Position numbers and translations under genes: made by a program. The notes below the pieces were generated by a model, which ran no database searches, had not been told where the DNA came from, and saw only the letters and a list, made by a program, of their open reading frames with translations. From positions 35,329-99,328 of the forward strand of contig JAVSML010018801.1 in assembly GCA_038503035.1 (NCBI GenBank): 64,000 nt of DNA. Direction: 5' to 3'. Source of the stretch: Crocodylus rhombifer (taxonomy: Eukaryota; Chordata; Crocodylia; Crocodylidae). Below, piece after piece: positions 22,470-33,599 of the stretch. The number at the start of each line of letters is the position of its first letter. Position 1 is the first letter of the stretch.

Positions 22470-25400
22470 GCCCACCGCTCACCTTTTCATCACAAAGAGA
22501 AAAGTGTCTTCACAGACAAGCTTGCTAACTTAATGAAGAAGACTTTAAACTAGGTTCACCAAGAAATAGAGACCAAAGCCCTGAGGTAAGTGAGGAAGTG
22601 GGAGACCTGGAGGAAGAGCAAGCAGAAGGAGCCAACAGTGGAGGTGCTCTTATACTTCCTGAGAAATCAGGGCAACCAACTAATTGCCTCAGGTGCCTGT
22701 ACACAAATGCATAGAGCTGTGAAACAAACAGGAAGAATTAGAAGTCCTCGCACAGTCACAGAACTATGATGTTATTGGAAAAATAGAGACTCGTTGGGAT
22801 GGATCACATAACTAAAGCACTGTCATAGATGGGTACAAACTGTTCAGGAAAGATGGGCACAGGAGAGGAGAAGAAGTTTCAATTTATATAAAACAGCCAT
22901 ATGATTGGTGAGAGCTCCAGTATAAAACTGGACAAAGGCCTGTTGAGAGTCTCTGGGTTACGTTCATAGGGAGAGCAACAAGGGTGATATTGTGGTGGAG
23001 GTCTGCTATAGACCACCAGACCAGGAGGTGAGGTGACCAAGGATGAGGCTTTCTTCAAACAGCTAACGGAAGTTTCTGGATCACTGGGCCTGGCTCTCAA
23101 GGGAGACTTCAACCAACCTGACATCTGCTAGGAGGGCAATACAGCACTGCACAGGCAATCCCAGAAGTTTTAAAGAGTATTTCAGGCAATTTCCTGGTGC
23201 AAGTGCTGCAGCAGCCAACTAGGGGCCATGCTCGTCTTGACCTGGTGCTCATGAACAGGGAAGAATTGGTAGGGAATGTAGCAGTGGATGGCAACTTGGG
23301 CAGCAGCAACCACAAGATGATAGAGTTCAGGATCCTGCGAAAAGGAAACATAGAGAGCAGCAAAGTAAGGACCTTGGACTTCAGAGAAGTAGACTTCAAC
23401 TCACTCAGGGAACTCACGGGCAGGATCCCCTGAGAAGCCAGTCTGAGTGGAAGAGGAGTCCAGGAGAGCTGGCTGGACCTCACCGAAGCCTTACTGAGAG
23501 TGCAGAAACAAATAATCCTGATGTACAGGAAGACTAGCAAGTATGGCAGAAAACCAGCTTGGCTTAGCAGGAAAATTTTCAGTAAGTTAAATCACAAAAA
23601 GGAAGCTTATAATAACTGAAAACTTGGACAAATAACTAGGGAAGAATATAAGAGCATTGCTTAGGTACACAGGGATGAAGTCAGGAAGGCCAGAGCACAA
23701 TTGGTGTTGGAGCTAGCAAGGGATGTGAAGGGTAACAATAAGGTTTTCTACAAGTAGGTCGATAGCAAAAGGAGGATCACGGAAAGTGTGGGTCCCTTAC
23801 TGTATGGGGGAGGCAGCCTTGTGACAGAGGATGCAGAAAAGGCTGAAGTACTCAATGTCTTTTTTGCCTCAGTCTTCACAGACAAGGTCAGCTCCCAGAC
23901 TACTTCACTGGGCAACACAGTTTTGGGTGGAGATTAGCAGCCTGCAGAGGTGAAAGAACAGGCTAGGAACTACTTAGAAAAGTTGGACATGTACTAATCC
24001 ATGGATGGGGGATACACCCAACGGTGCTCAAGATGTTGGCTGATGCAATTGCAGAGCCATTGGCCATCACCTTTGAGAACTCATGGCTATAAGGAGAGGT
24101 CCCAGATGATTGGAGAAGGGCAAACATGGTGCTCATATTTAAGAAAGGGAAGATCCAGGGAACTACAGACAAATCAGCCTTATCGCAGTCCCTGACAAAA
24201 TCATGGAGAAGATCCTCAAAGAATCCATTTCTAAGCACTTGGAGGAGAAAAAGGTGATTAGGAACAGTCAGCATGGACTCACCGGGATAAGTCATGTCTG
24301 ACCAACCTGATTGCCTTCTAGGATGAGGTGGCTGGCTCTATGGATGTGGGGAGACTGGTGTACCTTGATTTTAGCGAGGCTTTTGATAAGGTCTCCCACA
24401 ACATTCTTCCAGGCAAGCTACAGAAGTGGATGAATGGACTATAGGTGGATAGAAAATTGGCTGGAGCATTGGGCTCAGAGGGTAGCTTGATGTCTAGCTG
24501 GCAGCTGGTATCAAGTGGAGTGCCCAGGGGTCGGTCCTGGGGCTGGTTTTGTTCAGTGTCTAATCAACAACCTGTAAGATGGCATAGAGTTCACCCTCAG
24601 CAAGTCTGCAGATGACACCAAGCTGGGGGGAGTAATATATGCTGGAGGGTAGGGCTAGGATTCAGAGTGACCTAGACAAATTGGAGAACTGGGCCAAAAT
24701 AGCTCATGCGGTTCAACAAGGACAAGTGAAAGTCCTGCACTTAGGACAGAACAATCCCATGCACAGTACAGGCTGGAAGCTGACTGGCTGGACAGAGCTC
24801 TGCAAAAAAGGACCTGGGGGTTACACTGGACAATAAGCAGAATATGAGCCAGCAGTGTGCCCTTGCTGCCAAGAAGGCTAATGGCATCATGGGCCGCATT
24901 GGTAGATGTGTTGCTAGTAGGTCAAGGAAAGTGATTATTCCCCTTTATTCAGCATTGGTGAGGCCACAACTGGAGTACTGTGTTCAGTTTTGGGCCCCCT
25001 GCTACAAAAAGGATGTGGACAAATTGGAGAGAATCCAGGAGAGGGCCACAAAAATTGTGAGTGGGCTGGAACACATGACTTATGAGATCAGGCTGTGGAA
25101 ACTGGTCTTATTTAATCTAGAAAAGAGGACACTGAGGGGAGATTTCATAGCAGCCTTCACCTATCTGAAGGGGGGTCCAAAAGAGGATAGAGCTAGACTA
25201 TTCTTGGTGGTGGCAGATGCCAGAACAAGGAACAATAGTCTCAAGTTGTAGCAAGGGAAGTTCAGGTTAGATATTAGGAAGAATTTTCTCACTAGGAGGG
25301 TAGTAAAACACTCGAGCAGGTTACCCAGAGAGGTGATGGAATCTCCATCTTTGGAGGTTTTCAAGACCTGGCTAGACAAAGCTTTGGCTGGGATGATCTA

Positions 25401-25492
25401 GTTGGGGATGGTCCTGCTTTGAGCAGGGGGTTGGACTAAATGACCTCCTGGGTTCCCTTCCAACCCTAACTTTCTGTTATTCTATAATTCTC
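22470..25492 (+). mobile_element. Old CR1 LINE, nearly full ORF2 plus ORF1 end
   Basis: It begins within the last part of ORF1: the frame SVFTDKLANLMKKTLN then stop (22505-22553) matches RVFSSRLADLLRRALN of the young copy. It runs to the 3' tail TTATTCTATAATTCTC near 25492. The endonuclease motif CLRCLYTNA is at about 22688 and is followed by a stop. Later pieces include the VDGNLGSSNHKMIEF block (23289), RT motif A around 24360 (YLDFSEAFDK), and [20 protein letters not shown] (24955). Many stops and frameshifts mark it as old. The ORF1/ORF2 junction with TTTAAAC is preserved (22544-22550). Confidence 0.92.
22544..22553 (+). promoter_or_regulatory. Slippery heptamer TTTAAAC plus ORF1 stop (old CR1)
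   Basis: In the ORF1 frame the bases read ACT TTA AAC TAG, so T TTA AAC is an X XXY YYZ heptamer in the zero frame and the stop follows at once. After a -1 slip the frame is open for 57 codons, to the stop just after the endonuclease motif YTNA. There is no ATG in that stretch. The same arrangement is seen at 63082-63091. Confidence 0.5.
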
Positions 25493-26999
25493 TGGTCCCA
25501 ATCACTCCGGAGTCATGGGATCGTTCTTGAATTTGTTGCCTCCCTGAGACACCTTGCACACCTGTGGCTAATGGGTCATTTCTCTGAGTCCTTTTTTATT
25601 GTGCAGTTGTTTTTTTCATTGGGTGCCCATCCCACTAGCAGACCCTTCTATTTGTGATTGGGAATGGCAGTCATTCTTGCCTTAGTATCATTAGCAAGAA
25701 AGATTTAGCCATTACACATGCTTTCTTCCTTAATTATGCATTCTTCAGTTCCTTTGATTAAACCATGACCAAAATCATAAAGATATATGCAGACAGCATA
25801 ACATAATCTACACAATTCCTCATCAGCTTTCAAAAAAACAAGGTGTGTGTCTTTTTTTTAGAGGCATGCAGCATGTGAGAAAGTATGGTGTTTGTTTTAC
25901 TTTTATTGAAAGTGATTTATTGAATTTCCTCTCCCACCCCATTTTATTTTTCCCTTTCCTGCTCCCTTTTCTTCTTTTGGGGTTTTTTTTCCCTTTATGG
26001 AAGAAAATAGTTATTTGGAGATAAAAACACTATGAATAAACTATCTGAAAGAGGCCTGGGCTCTAGCCAAATTTCAGCAGAGCTAATGTTCAGCCTTATG
26101 GGCTAAGCACTAAGGCTTCATACAAGGTCCTTAATGGAGCAGTCAAAACAGACACTCTAAAGTCCATTTTTAAAGGTTGGTAACAGGTAAACCTGTGCAG
26201 AGAAACTGAATGCTACAGGTATCTAGAGCTACTTTTCTTACTTTAATCCTTAGATACTGTCAGCAATAATAATTTTGTTGAGAGGGCAGGGGGGCTTTCA
26301 TCCTTCCTTTTCAGATTCTTTAGGTAGTATATATAACCACTCCATTGTAACACCCATCATGAAGTACCATAAGTGTAATTGCTTCTATCCATCTGTATAG
26401 GCATTTGCTAGTCCAAAAGTGACAGGTCCCCTATTTGGTAGAGCAGGTGTGAAAATATTTCCTTTTTCACTTCAGCTATGAATTCTACTGAACTGGTTGA
26501 ACTCACAGTGCATTGCAGTCAATAACATAGTCACTAATACCTTCTCAGGGTGGGTTAACAAATTTACTATTGGATATGTAGGACTTTTTCTTTGTTTTTT
26601 TCCTCCCACACAAATACTTGCACAGGCACTTTGAAGAAACTCTCATTTGTGAGAGCTAGTTAGAGGTCTCATTCTCCAGGCTAATGAAAACGCAGTTTAC
26701 ACACACAACTTCTCAGCTTTGAACGAATAAAATTAGGAAATTTAACTGAATAGGTGCAAAATATCTTCAGTACATCTCTGACATTTGGCCTGCTTATTTT
26801 TTAGAAATAGCTACCCACCCACAGCAGTACTTCTATGGTATAACAGAGTATAACTGTTTGCCTGGCTTAAGACTACTGGCAAGATCACTCAGAAAAAGGT
26901 CCACATATACTTGGTTCAACTGTAAACATTTTCAGGCAGGGACCATAGTTTGTGTAATGTTATCATGATCAGTGGCCTCTAGGCATCATTACAATACAA
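25493..26999. other. No recognised feature
   Basis: AT-rich, apparently unique DNA without gene or repeat that I can identify. Confidence 0.5.
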
Positions 27000-27079
27000 G
27001 AGTGGTTCTCAACCTTTTACAACTCAAGGCACCCCTCAATAACTTTTCAGAACTTAATGAAACCCCATTTAAAGACTAA
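27000..27079 (+). repeat. Fragment of an interspersed repeat (GTGGTTCTCAACC type)
   Basis: GTGGTTCTCAACCTTTT then CAAGGCACCCCTCAATAA matches, in reverse, the segment at 32362-32432 (GGCACTCCTCAATGCATC, then GGCTGAGAATCACTG). It is cut by the family A insertion at 27080. The repeat family is not one I can name. Confidence 0.45.
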
Positions 27080-27775
27080 GGGCATATGTAGACAAAATGG
27101 GAGCCCTAAATTGAAGTGGTGGGTTTGAAAAAACACCGCTTCAATTTATGGCTGATTAAACCCCCATGTCATGCACACGCCCCACTGACTTACCTGCCTC
27201 TTTGACAGGGAGCGGAGGGTGAGCTGCCAGTGGGTGTAGCTGCCCTTGGGCTGCAGGGGGAGGGGGTGCAGGGAGCTGGTGCTTCCCTCCACAGTAGCTG
27301 CACCCACCCCCACCCCCAGGCAGCACCCGCCCGCAGGCACCTGACTCAGGTGGTCCCGGGGGGCACTGCAGCCGTGGACAGATGCACCAGGTCCCCGCAC
27401 AGCTCAGGCAGGCAGACTCCAGGGATGGGGGGGTGTGGAACAGTCTCACCATTTTTGGGGGGTGGAGCTGCTTTTCTGTGCTGCTGTCAGGCTGCCTGCA
27501 GGGCTTCCTGCAGAGCTGTGGAGTTGCACAGAGCCCAGTGTTTCACTCTGTGGCTGTAGGGGCAACAAACTAAAACTACTTTAAGGAGTTTTAGTTTGCT
27601 GCACCCCAAGCCATTTCATAAGCATTACACCACCAAATTTCTTACAGCAGCTGGAATTAATGCACAATACACCACTGAGGCATGTAAACACCGACACCAT
27701 TAAGTCAGTGCAAAAACATTTAGCCTGCTTTAAAGTGTCGTGCACACAATCCTCTTGTTTTGTCTACATATGGCC
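27080..27775 (-). mobile_element. Family A TIR element, copy 2, with TAA duplication
   Basis: The TIRs are GGGCATATGTAGACAAAA (27080-27097) and TTTTGTCTACATATGGCC (27758-27775), 17 of 18 bases matching. TAA flanks both sides (27077-27079 and 27776-27778). A 3-bp TAA duplication fits PIF/Harbinger-type transposons. Inside are two hairpins, at 27104-27151 (AAATTGAAGTGGTG with CACCGCTTCAATTT) and 27564-27604 (AAACTAAAACT with AGTTTTAGTTT), around a GC-rich middle. It encodes no transposase. It may be related to the crocodilian MITE-like repeats reported as Chompy, but I cannot compare sequences. Confidence 0.75.
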
Positions 27776-27916
27776 TAAAGTACTTGCCTTTCCATACCCC
27801 TAAGTACCCTTAAAAGGATCTCATGGGGTGGCAAGATAGGCAGGGCAAATCTAAGTGCGTGGTAAGTAAAGCAGAGACTGCTAGGCAGAGCAGACAGAAG
27901 TTTGGTGTGGGGGGTC

Positions 27917-28228
27917 ATTCATAGGTACATAAAAATTAAGGTCTGGAAGGGACCTCAAAAGATCATCAAGTCCAACCCCCCTACTCTGGGCAGGGACACT
28001 GCTGTGTGCAAATAATACCAGTAAGGTCTCCTCTTGAAGACTTCCAAGGTTGGGGACTGCACCCAAAAATGAATACAGCACTCCAGCTGGGGTCTCACCA
28101 ACGTCAAGTAGAGAAAAATTATCACTTCCTTAGCCCCGCTCGCATCATATCAGCTAATGCATCCCAGTATGCTATTAGCTCTATTGACAACAGCTTCATA
28201 GTGGTAGCTCATGTTCATTATTAGACCC
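27917..28228 (-). mobile_element. CR1 fragment with internal deletion
   Basis: The 3' end signature GGTCTGGAAGGGACCTCAAA, AGATCATCAAGTCCAACCCC is at 27940-27980. It jumps to the ORF2 C-terminal block near 28060 (CAGCACTCCAGCTGGGGTCT) and on to GTAGCTCATGTTCATTATTA. About 500 bases of the usual sequence between them are missing. The 5' side ends exactly at the left TSD of the element at 28232. Confidence 0.85.
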
Positions 28229-28231
28229 CTA

Positions 28232-28983
28232 GGCTAGGGACAGACATTACACATAAACCAATTTAAGTGATCAGAAACCTGTAACAGAACAGACATTCCT
28301 GATCTTACTTAAACCAGAGTCCCCCAGCATCCCAGATGCTTTGCAGCCCTGGGTAGGGCTTGCTGCTCCAGAGCAGGGCGTGTCTGCCTGGCTTCTCTCT
28401 GGCCCCCCACCCCCACCACTCGCTGCTCAAGCAGGGATTCACCCCCCGCACTCCCCCCTCCCACAGCACAGACCATAGCCAGAATGTGGTATGTTAGCTA
28501 ATGCTGAGTGGTGTCTGTATAAGGCAGATAGAACAGTGCCCACTCAGGACTTTTTGGAGCTAATCAACAAGTCAGCTGGTAATGCCCCATTGTTCCTTCC
28601 TTGGAAAAAGCTGTTTAAGAAGAGCTTGAACTAATAAGAGAGGCTTTTGTTTTCTTGATGGGGTGTTAACACTGTGTTATCAACTTCCTGATGGCTGCCT
28701 CGCCTGTCAAGAGCAGCAAGGGGAGGGAGGGAGCCCTCCCTAATCAGAGTGTCCTACTGGGCCTGACCACACACGCTCTCAGCTCAGCATTCTGGAAGGC
28801 AAGGGAGGGCTGCTCTATTGTCCCTGGCTTCTAGCCTGAGCCACTGCAGACATGTGCCTGTATTTCTTCAATCCAAAGCAAATGTCTGTACAATTGCAAA
28901 ACAGTTCAGCCTAGCCAGGTTAAAGTAACCTGCACAAACTGAATCAATTCAGACTCAGGCTTTTTGAATTTCTAACCCTAGCC
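28232..28983. mobile_element. TIR element C with CTA duplication
   Basis: The left end reads GGCTAGGGACAGACATTAC and the right end, reverse-complemented, GGCTAGGGTTAGAAATTC. CTA occurs directly outside both ends (28229-28231 and 28984-28986). Near the left end TTTAAGTGATCAG pairs with CTGATCTTACTTAAA, forming a subterminal hairpin. No protein is encoded. The 3-bp duplication again suggests a Harbinger-like origin. Confidence 0.5.
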
Positions 28984-28986
28984 CTA

Positions 28987-29475
28987 AAGGGAGTAGTTGT
29001 CTCTGCAGGATGCAGAAGGGGGTAACAATGGACACTGGTGTGTGACAGGTGAGGAACCCTTCCATGCCATGCTTTTTCCATGGCCTGCCCCTTCCTGCCC
29101 CTAGTCTATACCTGAGGGGGTATTTTCAGCCCCTGATGCTGTAGATGCTCCTCTGGAGAGGTGAATGCCAGTGCCCAGAGTCACCATTCCCCATAGGCCC
29201 TCATGCCATCTCCAGGAGCATGAGAGCAGAGGAAGGAGACAGACTGAAAAACCATGGCCCCATTTTTACCCTCCCACAGCACAACATGATGCTTGGAGCA
29301 CAGTGGTGGTTGGCACAGGGGCTGTGCTTGTCTACTTGCCTCATTCCCCTCCTCCTTCTATGTTTTGGGAGCTGATGCAAGGATCCTTGGGAAGAGCTTC
29401 AAAGATACTGGGGCAGGCTCAGGGTGTCTGGTGTCTTGAGGACCCAGTGCTTGCCTCCTCTCAGAGGAGCTGGAC
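28987..29475. other. Moderately GC-rich DNA, unclassified
   Basis: Short overlapping frames occur here, but no motif I recognise. It lies between element C and a CR1 and may be repeat-derived. Confidence 0.35.
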
Positions 29476-32355
29476 ATCATAGAATCATAGAAATAGCATC
29501 AGAAGGGACCTTGTAGATCTTCAAGTCCGACCCCCTGCCTGGGCAGGAGAAAAAACTGGGCTCAAATGGCCTCCTACCCAGCTAGGTAGGCATCAAGCCT
29601 CCTCTTAAAGACCCCCAGGGTAGGAGCCAGCACCACTTCCCTTGGAAGTTGGTTCCAGATCCTAGCCACCCTAACTGTGAAGTAGTTCTTATGGATGTCT
29701 AATCTAAACCTACTCTCCAACAATTTGTGGCCGTTATTCCTTGTTATGCCAGGGGGCGCTAGGGGAAACCAGGTCTCTCCCAAACCCTTCTGGTCCCCCC
29801 TAGTGAGTTTATAGACGGTCACCAGGTCCCCCTACAGCCTTCGCTTGCGAAGGCTGAACAGGTTCAGGTCCCACAGTCTCTCATTGTAGGGTCTGCCCTG
29901 TTGTCCCCAGATCATGTGGCTGGCCCTCCTCTGGATCCTCTCAGTGTTGTCCACATCCCTCCTGAAGTGGGGCGCACAGAACTGGACACAGTATTCCAGC
30001 TGTGGCCTGACCAGTGTTGCATAGAGGGTGAGGATCATCTCCTTGTCCCTGCTAGAGATGCACCTGTGGATGCACAACAAGGTCCGGTTAGCCCTGCCAA
30101 CCGTGACCTCGCATTGTCAGCCCATGTTCATCTCAGAGTCAATAATGACTCCAAGATCCCTTTCTGCCTCTGTGCTCTCAAGAAGGGAGTTTCCCATCTT
30201 ATAAGTGTGCTGCTGGTTACTACTGCCCAAGTGCAGCACCCTGTGCTTGTCAGTATTGAAGTGCATCCTGTTTTTGCAAGCCCACCCCTGTAACTTATCC
30301 AAGTCTTGCTGCAGTCTTTCCCTCCCTACTAGCATGCTCACCTCACCCCAAATTTTGGTACCATCAGCGAATTTAAACAGGTTGCTTTTCACCCCATTGT
30401 CCAAATCGCTGATAAAGAAATTGAACAGTGCAGGCCCAAGGACCAAGTCCTGGGGGACTCCGCTGCCCACTTCCCCCGAGGTTGAATATGACCCATCCAC
30501 CACCACCCTCTGAGTATGACCCTTCAGCCAATCTGCAATCCATCTGACTGTGTAGGCATCAATGCCACAGTCACCCAATTTTTTAATGAGGATGGGGTGG
30601 GAGACGGTGTCAAAGGCCTTGCTGAAGTCCAGAAAGACTACATCCACGGCAACACCTGCATCCAATGCTTTTGTGACCTGATCATAAAAGGCAATCAGGT
30701 TAGTCTGACATGACCTGCCCCTAATGAAACCATGCTGGTTGCCCTTGAGCATCATCTCTGAGGCTGGCCCATCGCTGATGTGCTCCTTGATGATCTTCTC
30801 CAAGAGTTTCCTTAGGATTGAGGTAAGACTGATGGGCCTATAGTTGCCCAGGTCCTCCCTCCTCCCTTTTTTAAAGGTGGGGGCCACGTTGGCTATCTTC
30901 CAATCATCTGGCACCTTGCCCAAGCACCACGAGTGCTCATAAAGCCGTGTCAAGGGCCCTGCAATAAACTCTGCTAGCTCCCTCAACACCCTGGGGTGGA
31001 GAGCATCTGAACCCACTGATTTGAACACGTCCAGCCCCTCCAGAAGCTCTCTAACCCGGTCCTTCCCAACCTGAGGTCTGGAGGCTTTCCTCTTGAATCC
31101 ATCTTGCATCACAGTGAGGAAGTCCCAGTCCCTGCTCAAGAAAATGGAGGTGAAGAATTGGTTAAAGAGATCTGCTTTCTCCTCTGGCGCAACCACCAGA
31201 TTGCCCAGAGGATCTTGCAGGAGCCCCACATTTCCCAGTGCTTGCTTCATCCTCCCTATATATTTGAAAAAGGACTTTTTGTTATCTTTGATTTTGGATG
31301 CAAGTCCTAGCTCTATGTCTGCCTTAGCTTTCCTGACAGCTGCCCTACAGGCCCAAGCAGAGGAGGTATACTCCTCTTTGGAGATAGCACCCCCTTTCCA
31401 CTGTTTGTACGCCACCTTTTTGGCAATCAGGCATTCCCATACAGCCTTGGTGAGCCGGGGGGCTTACGGGCACTCCTGCCCCCCTTGCTTCTTGTTGGGA
31501 TGGTCAACTCTTGGGCCTGGAGTATTGTCTCCTTAAGGAACGACCACTCATCTTGGACACTGAGCTCCCCTGCTCTAAGAACCCCAGCGCCTCTCCCACT
31601 AATCTCAACTCATCGAAGTTGGCCCTCTTGAAGTCTAGGGCTACCGCCTTGCTGCAGGCCCTTGACACCCTGTGCTGGATGGTGAATTCCAGCAAGTAAC
31701 GATCGCTGTCACCCAGGTGGTCAAGGAGCTGGAGGCCCCTTACCAGGTCATCGCCTGTGGCCAGGACCAGGTCCAACAGGGCATTTGCTCTGGTGGGACT
31801 GTGCACCTCCTGAATTAAGTGGAGGTCCTGTATCTCGGCCAGAAACCTCCTGAATGGTTGGAATGGTCCAACCTGGCTGCCTTTTCCTCCCAGCAGATGT
31901 CTGGGTAATTTAAATCTCCCATGACAACTACATCCCTTGTCTTAAGTGCCTCTGCAAGCTGTCCCAAAAATTCCCGGTCCAGCTCCTCCCCTTGGTTGGG
32001 GGGTCTGTAGTAGACCCCCACCGTTAGATCCCTCTCCCCATGGCCCCCTTGTATCTTGATCCAGAGCACTTCTGCTTGCTCCTCTGACCTCATTTTGCTG
32101 GCAGAGGATGTGTATTGCTCCTTGACATACAGCGCCACACCCCTGCCTTTCCTTCTTTCTCTATCCCACCTGTAAAGCCTATAGCCCCTAATGCTAACTG
32201 CCCAGTTGTGGGACAAATCTCACCAAGTTTCTATAAGCCGTATTATGTCTGGGTCTGAAATGGCTATTCTGAGGGCGAGTTCCTCCTGCTTATTCCCCAT
32301 ACTATGAGCATTGGTATATAGGCATTTAAGGCCCTGCCTAGCTGCGTGTGCTACC
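29476..32355 (-). mobile_element. CR1 LINE, 5' truncated in ORF2, dead RT
   Basis: The 3' end is at 29478 (CATAGAATCATAGAAATAGC) and the 5' end near 32355, just inside the start of ORF2. Endonuclease pieces lie at 32216-31815 (ALYVKEQYTSSAS, VVMGDLNYPDICWEEK). A 432-codon open frame at 31415-30117 carries the linker (KDNKKSFFKYIGRMKQA) and the RT core, from NVAPTFKKGRREDLGNYRPI through VVFLDFSKAFDTVSHP. The catalytic FADD is changed to FADG (about 30366) and the GVPQGS loop reads GVPQDL, so the RT cannot be active. The C-terminal region continues at 30080-29574 in broken frames. Confidence 0.95.
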
Positions 32356-32361
32356 GCCCAA

Positions 32362-32432
32362 TTTGGCACTCCTCAATGCATCTCACAGTACCCCAGTGTG
32401 CCACAATACCCTGGCTGAGAATCACTGCCATA
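32362..32432 (-). repeat. Fragment of the GTTCTCAACC-type repeat
   Basis: Reading on the minus strand, CAGTGATTCTCAGCCAGGGT is followed by TGTGGCACACTGGGGTAC and GAGGAGTGCC. The fragment at 27000 begins with the same words. It adjoins the truncated 5' end of the CR1. A similar GTTTCTCAACCACTGA is at 33570. Confidence 0.45.
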
Positions 32433-32539
32433 GAAATAATTCTTTTTTTAAAAAGTACTTCCATCACAATATTCTGTCATTAGAAACTCACTGTTATGGG
32501 TTTAATTTTAGAATAACATTTCATTTAATATACAGTATA

Positions 32540-32759
32540 TGTAAACATTAAGGCTTAGTATATAGACAGTCAAAAAGCCCAAGGCAAAATTGGTTCAATC
32601 TTTGCAGGTTAGTCTAAGTTATGTAGACTGAACCAATAAGCAAATGAACTGGCATTCACTTGTGATTCCTGAAATGCAGCCACATGCCTGCAGTGGCCCA
32701 GGCCAGAAGCCAGGGGGTGCTAGAGCATGCCTCCCTGCTCTGCTGGAGTAGGAAGCTTG
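32540..32759. other. Unclassified, with small inverted repeat
   Basis: GGTTCAATCTTTGCAGGTTA and TATGTAGACTGAACC form a weak stem (32591-32635) similar in style to the small TIR elements elsewhere. No boundaries can be set. Confidence 0.3.
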
Positions 32760-32788
32760 TGTGGGTGGGTGGGTGGGTGGGTGGGTGT
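32759..32788. repeat. (GTGG)n microsatellite
   Basis: Six consecutive GGTG/GTGG units followed by TGTATGTGCACAC. Confidence 0.9.
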
Positions 32789-32849
32789 ATGTGCACACAT
32801 TTTTTTACTGGATTTTAAGAAGGGAGACTATTAATCACCTATATATTAC

Positions 32850-33555
32850 CAATATTACGTATATGAATTACCTATATCTATTAATTACATACACATACAT
32901 ATATGTGTCCCCCACAGCTGTTTCCCAGCCCTGTACCCCCATCAGGTGATCGGGGCATGGGGCCAGGAAGAGTCCCCTCCTCCTGATCAGGCAATTGGGT
33001 CTGAACCAGTTCCCCTGCTCTGAGGGGGGAGTTGCCTCCCCCTGGCCTGATCAGGTGATTGGGGAAGAGGGCTAAGAAGAGTCCCCTCCCCTGCAGCTGT
33101 TTCCCAGCCCTGTGCCCAGATCAGAGCCAGAGCTGGGAGTTGCCTGCTGCCAGGGTAGAGGGACATTGTTCCGGCCAAACAGTGAGCTTAGAGCCCACCC
33201 CAGCAGCAGGCAGCTCCCAGGGGCAGGGAGCAATCTATCAGTCCCTGCTCCAATCGCAGAGCTGGGACCAGAAGTTGTCTGCTGCTGTTGCTGGGGAACA
33301 TTCCCCCAGCCCCAGCTTTGAGCTCAGAGCCTACCCTTGTAGCAGGCAGCTCCTGGTAGCAAGGATCAATCAACTGCTGCCTAGCTGACTGGGAACAAAT
33401 TTGCTCCTGGTTGACTGTCCCTGCACAATAATTACTCCGTAGTCCAATGTCTCCCTGCCCAAGCAGCAGACAACTCCTCCCCTCCCAATACGCATGTGTG
33501 TGGGTGTGTGTGGGGGGTGTAATTAATAGATATAGGTCATTCATATGTATATTAG
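32850..33555. mobile_element. Inverted-repeat element G with repeated GC-rich filling
   Basis: The left arm (32850-32889) and right arm (33519-33555) are complements with few mismatches; the core is CCTATATCTATTAATTACA. Inside, CAGCTGTTTCCCAGCCCTGT occurs twice (32917, 33096), GAAGAGTCCCCTCC twice (32967, 33075), and GCAGGCAGCTCC twice (33206, 33344). The filling is therefore built from tandem duplications. AT-rich ends around a GC-rich middle is the plan of a non-autonomous DNA element. Nothing is encoded. Confidence 0.55.
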
Positions 33556-33599
33556 TTTATTCTTTAACACTGTTTCTCAACCACTGATATGCATATCAG

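Noticed and set aside
32759..33544. Apparent CRISPR-like spacing of repeated words
   Set aside because: The repeats are few, of unequal spacing and imperfect, and lie inside an inverted-repeat element in a vertebrate genome.
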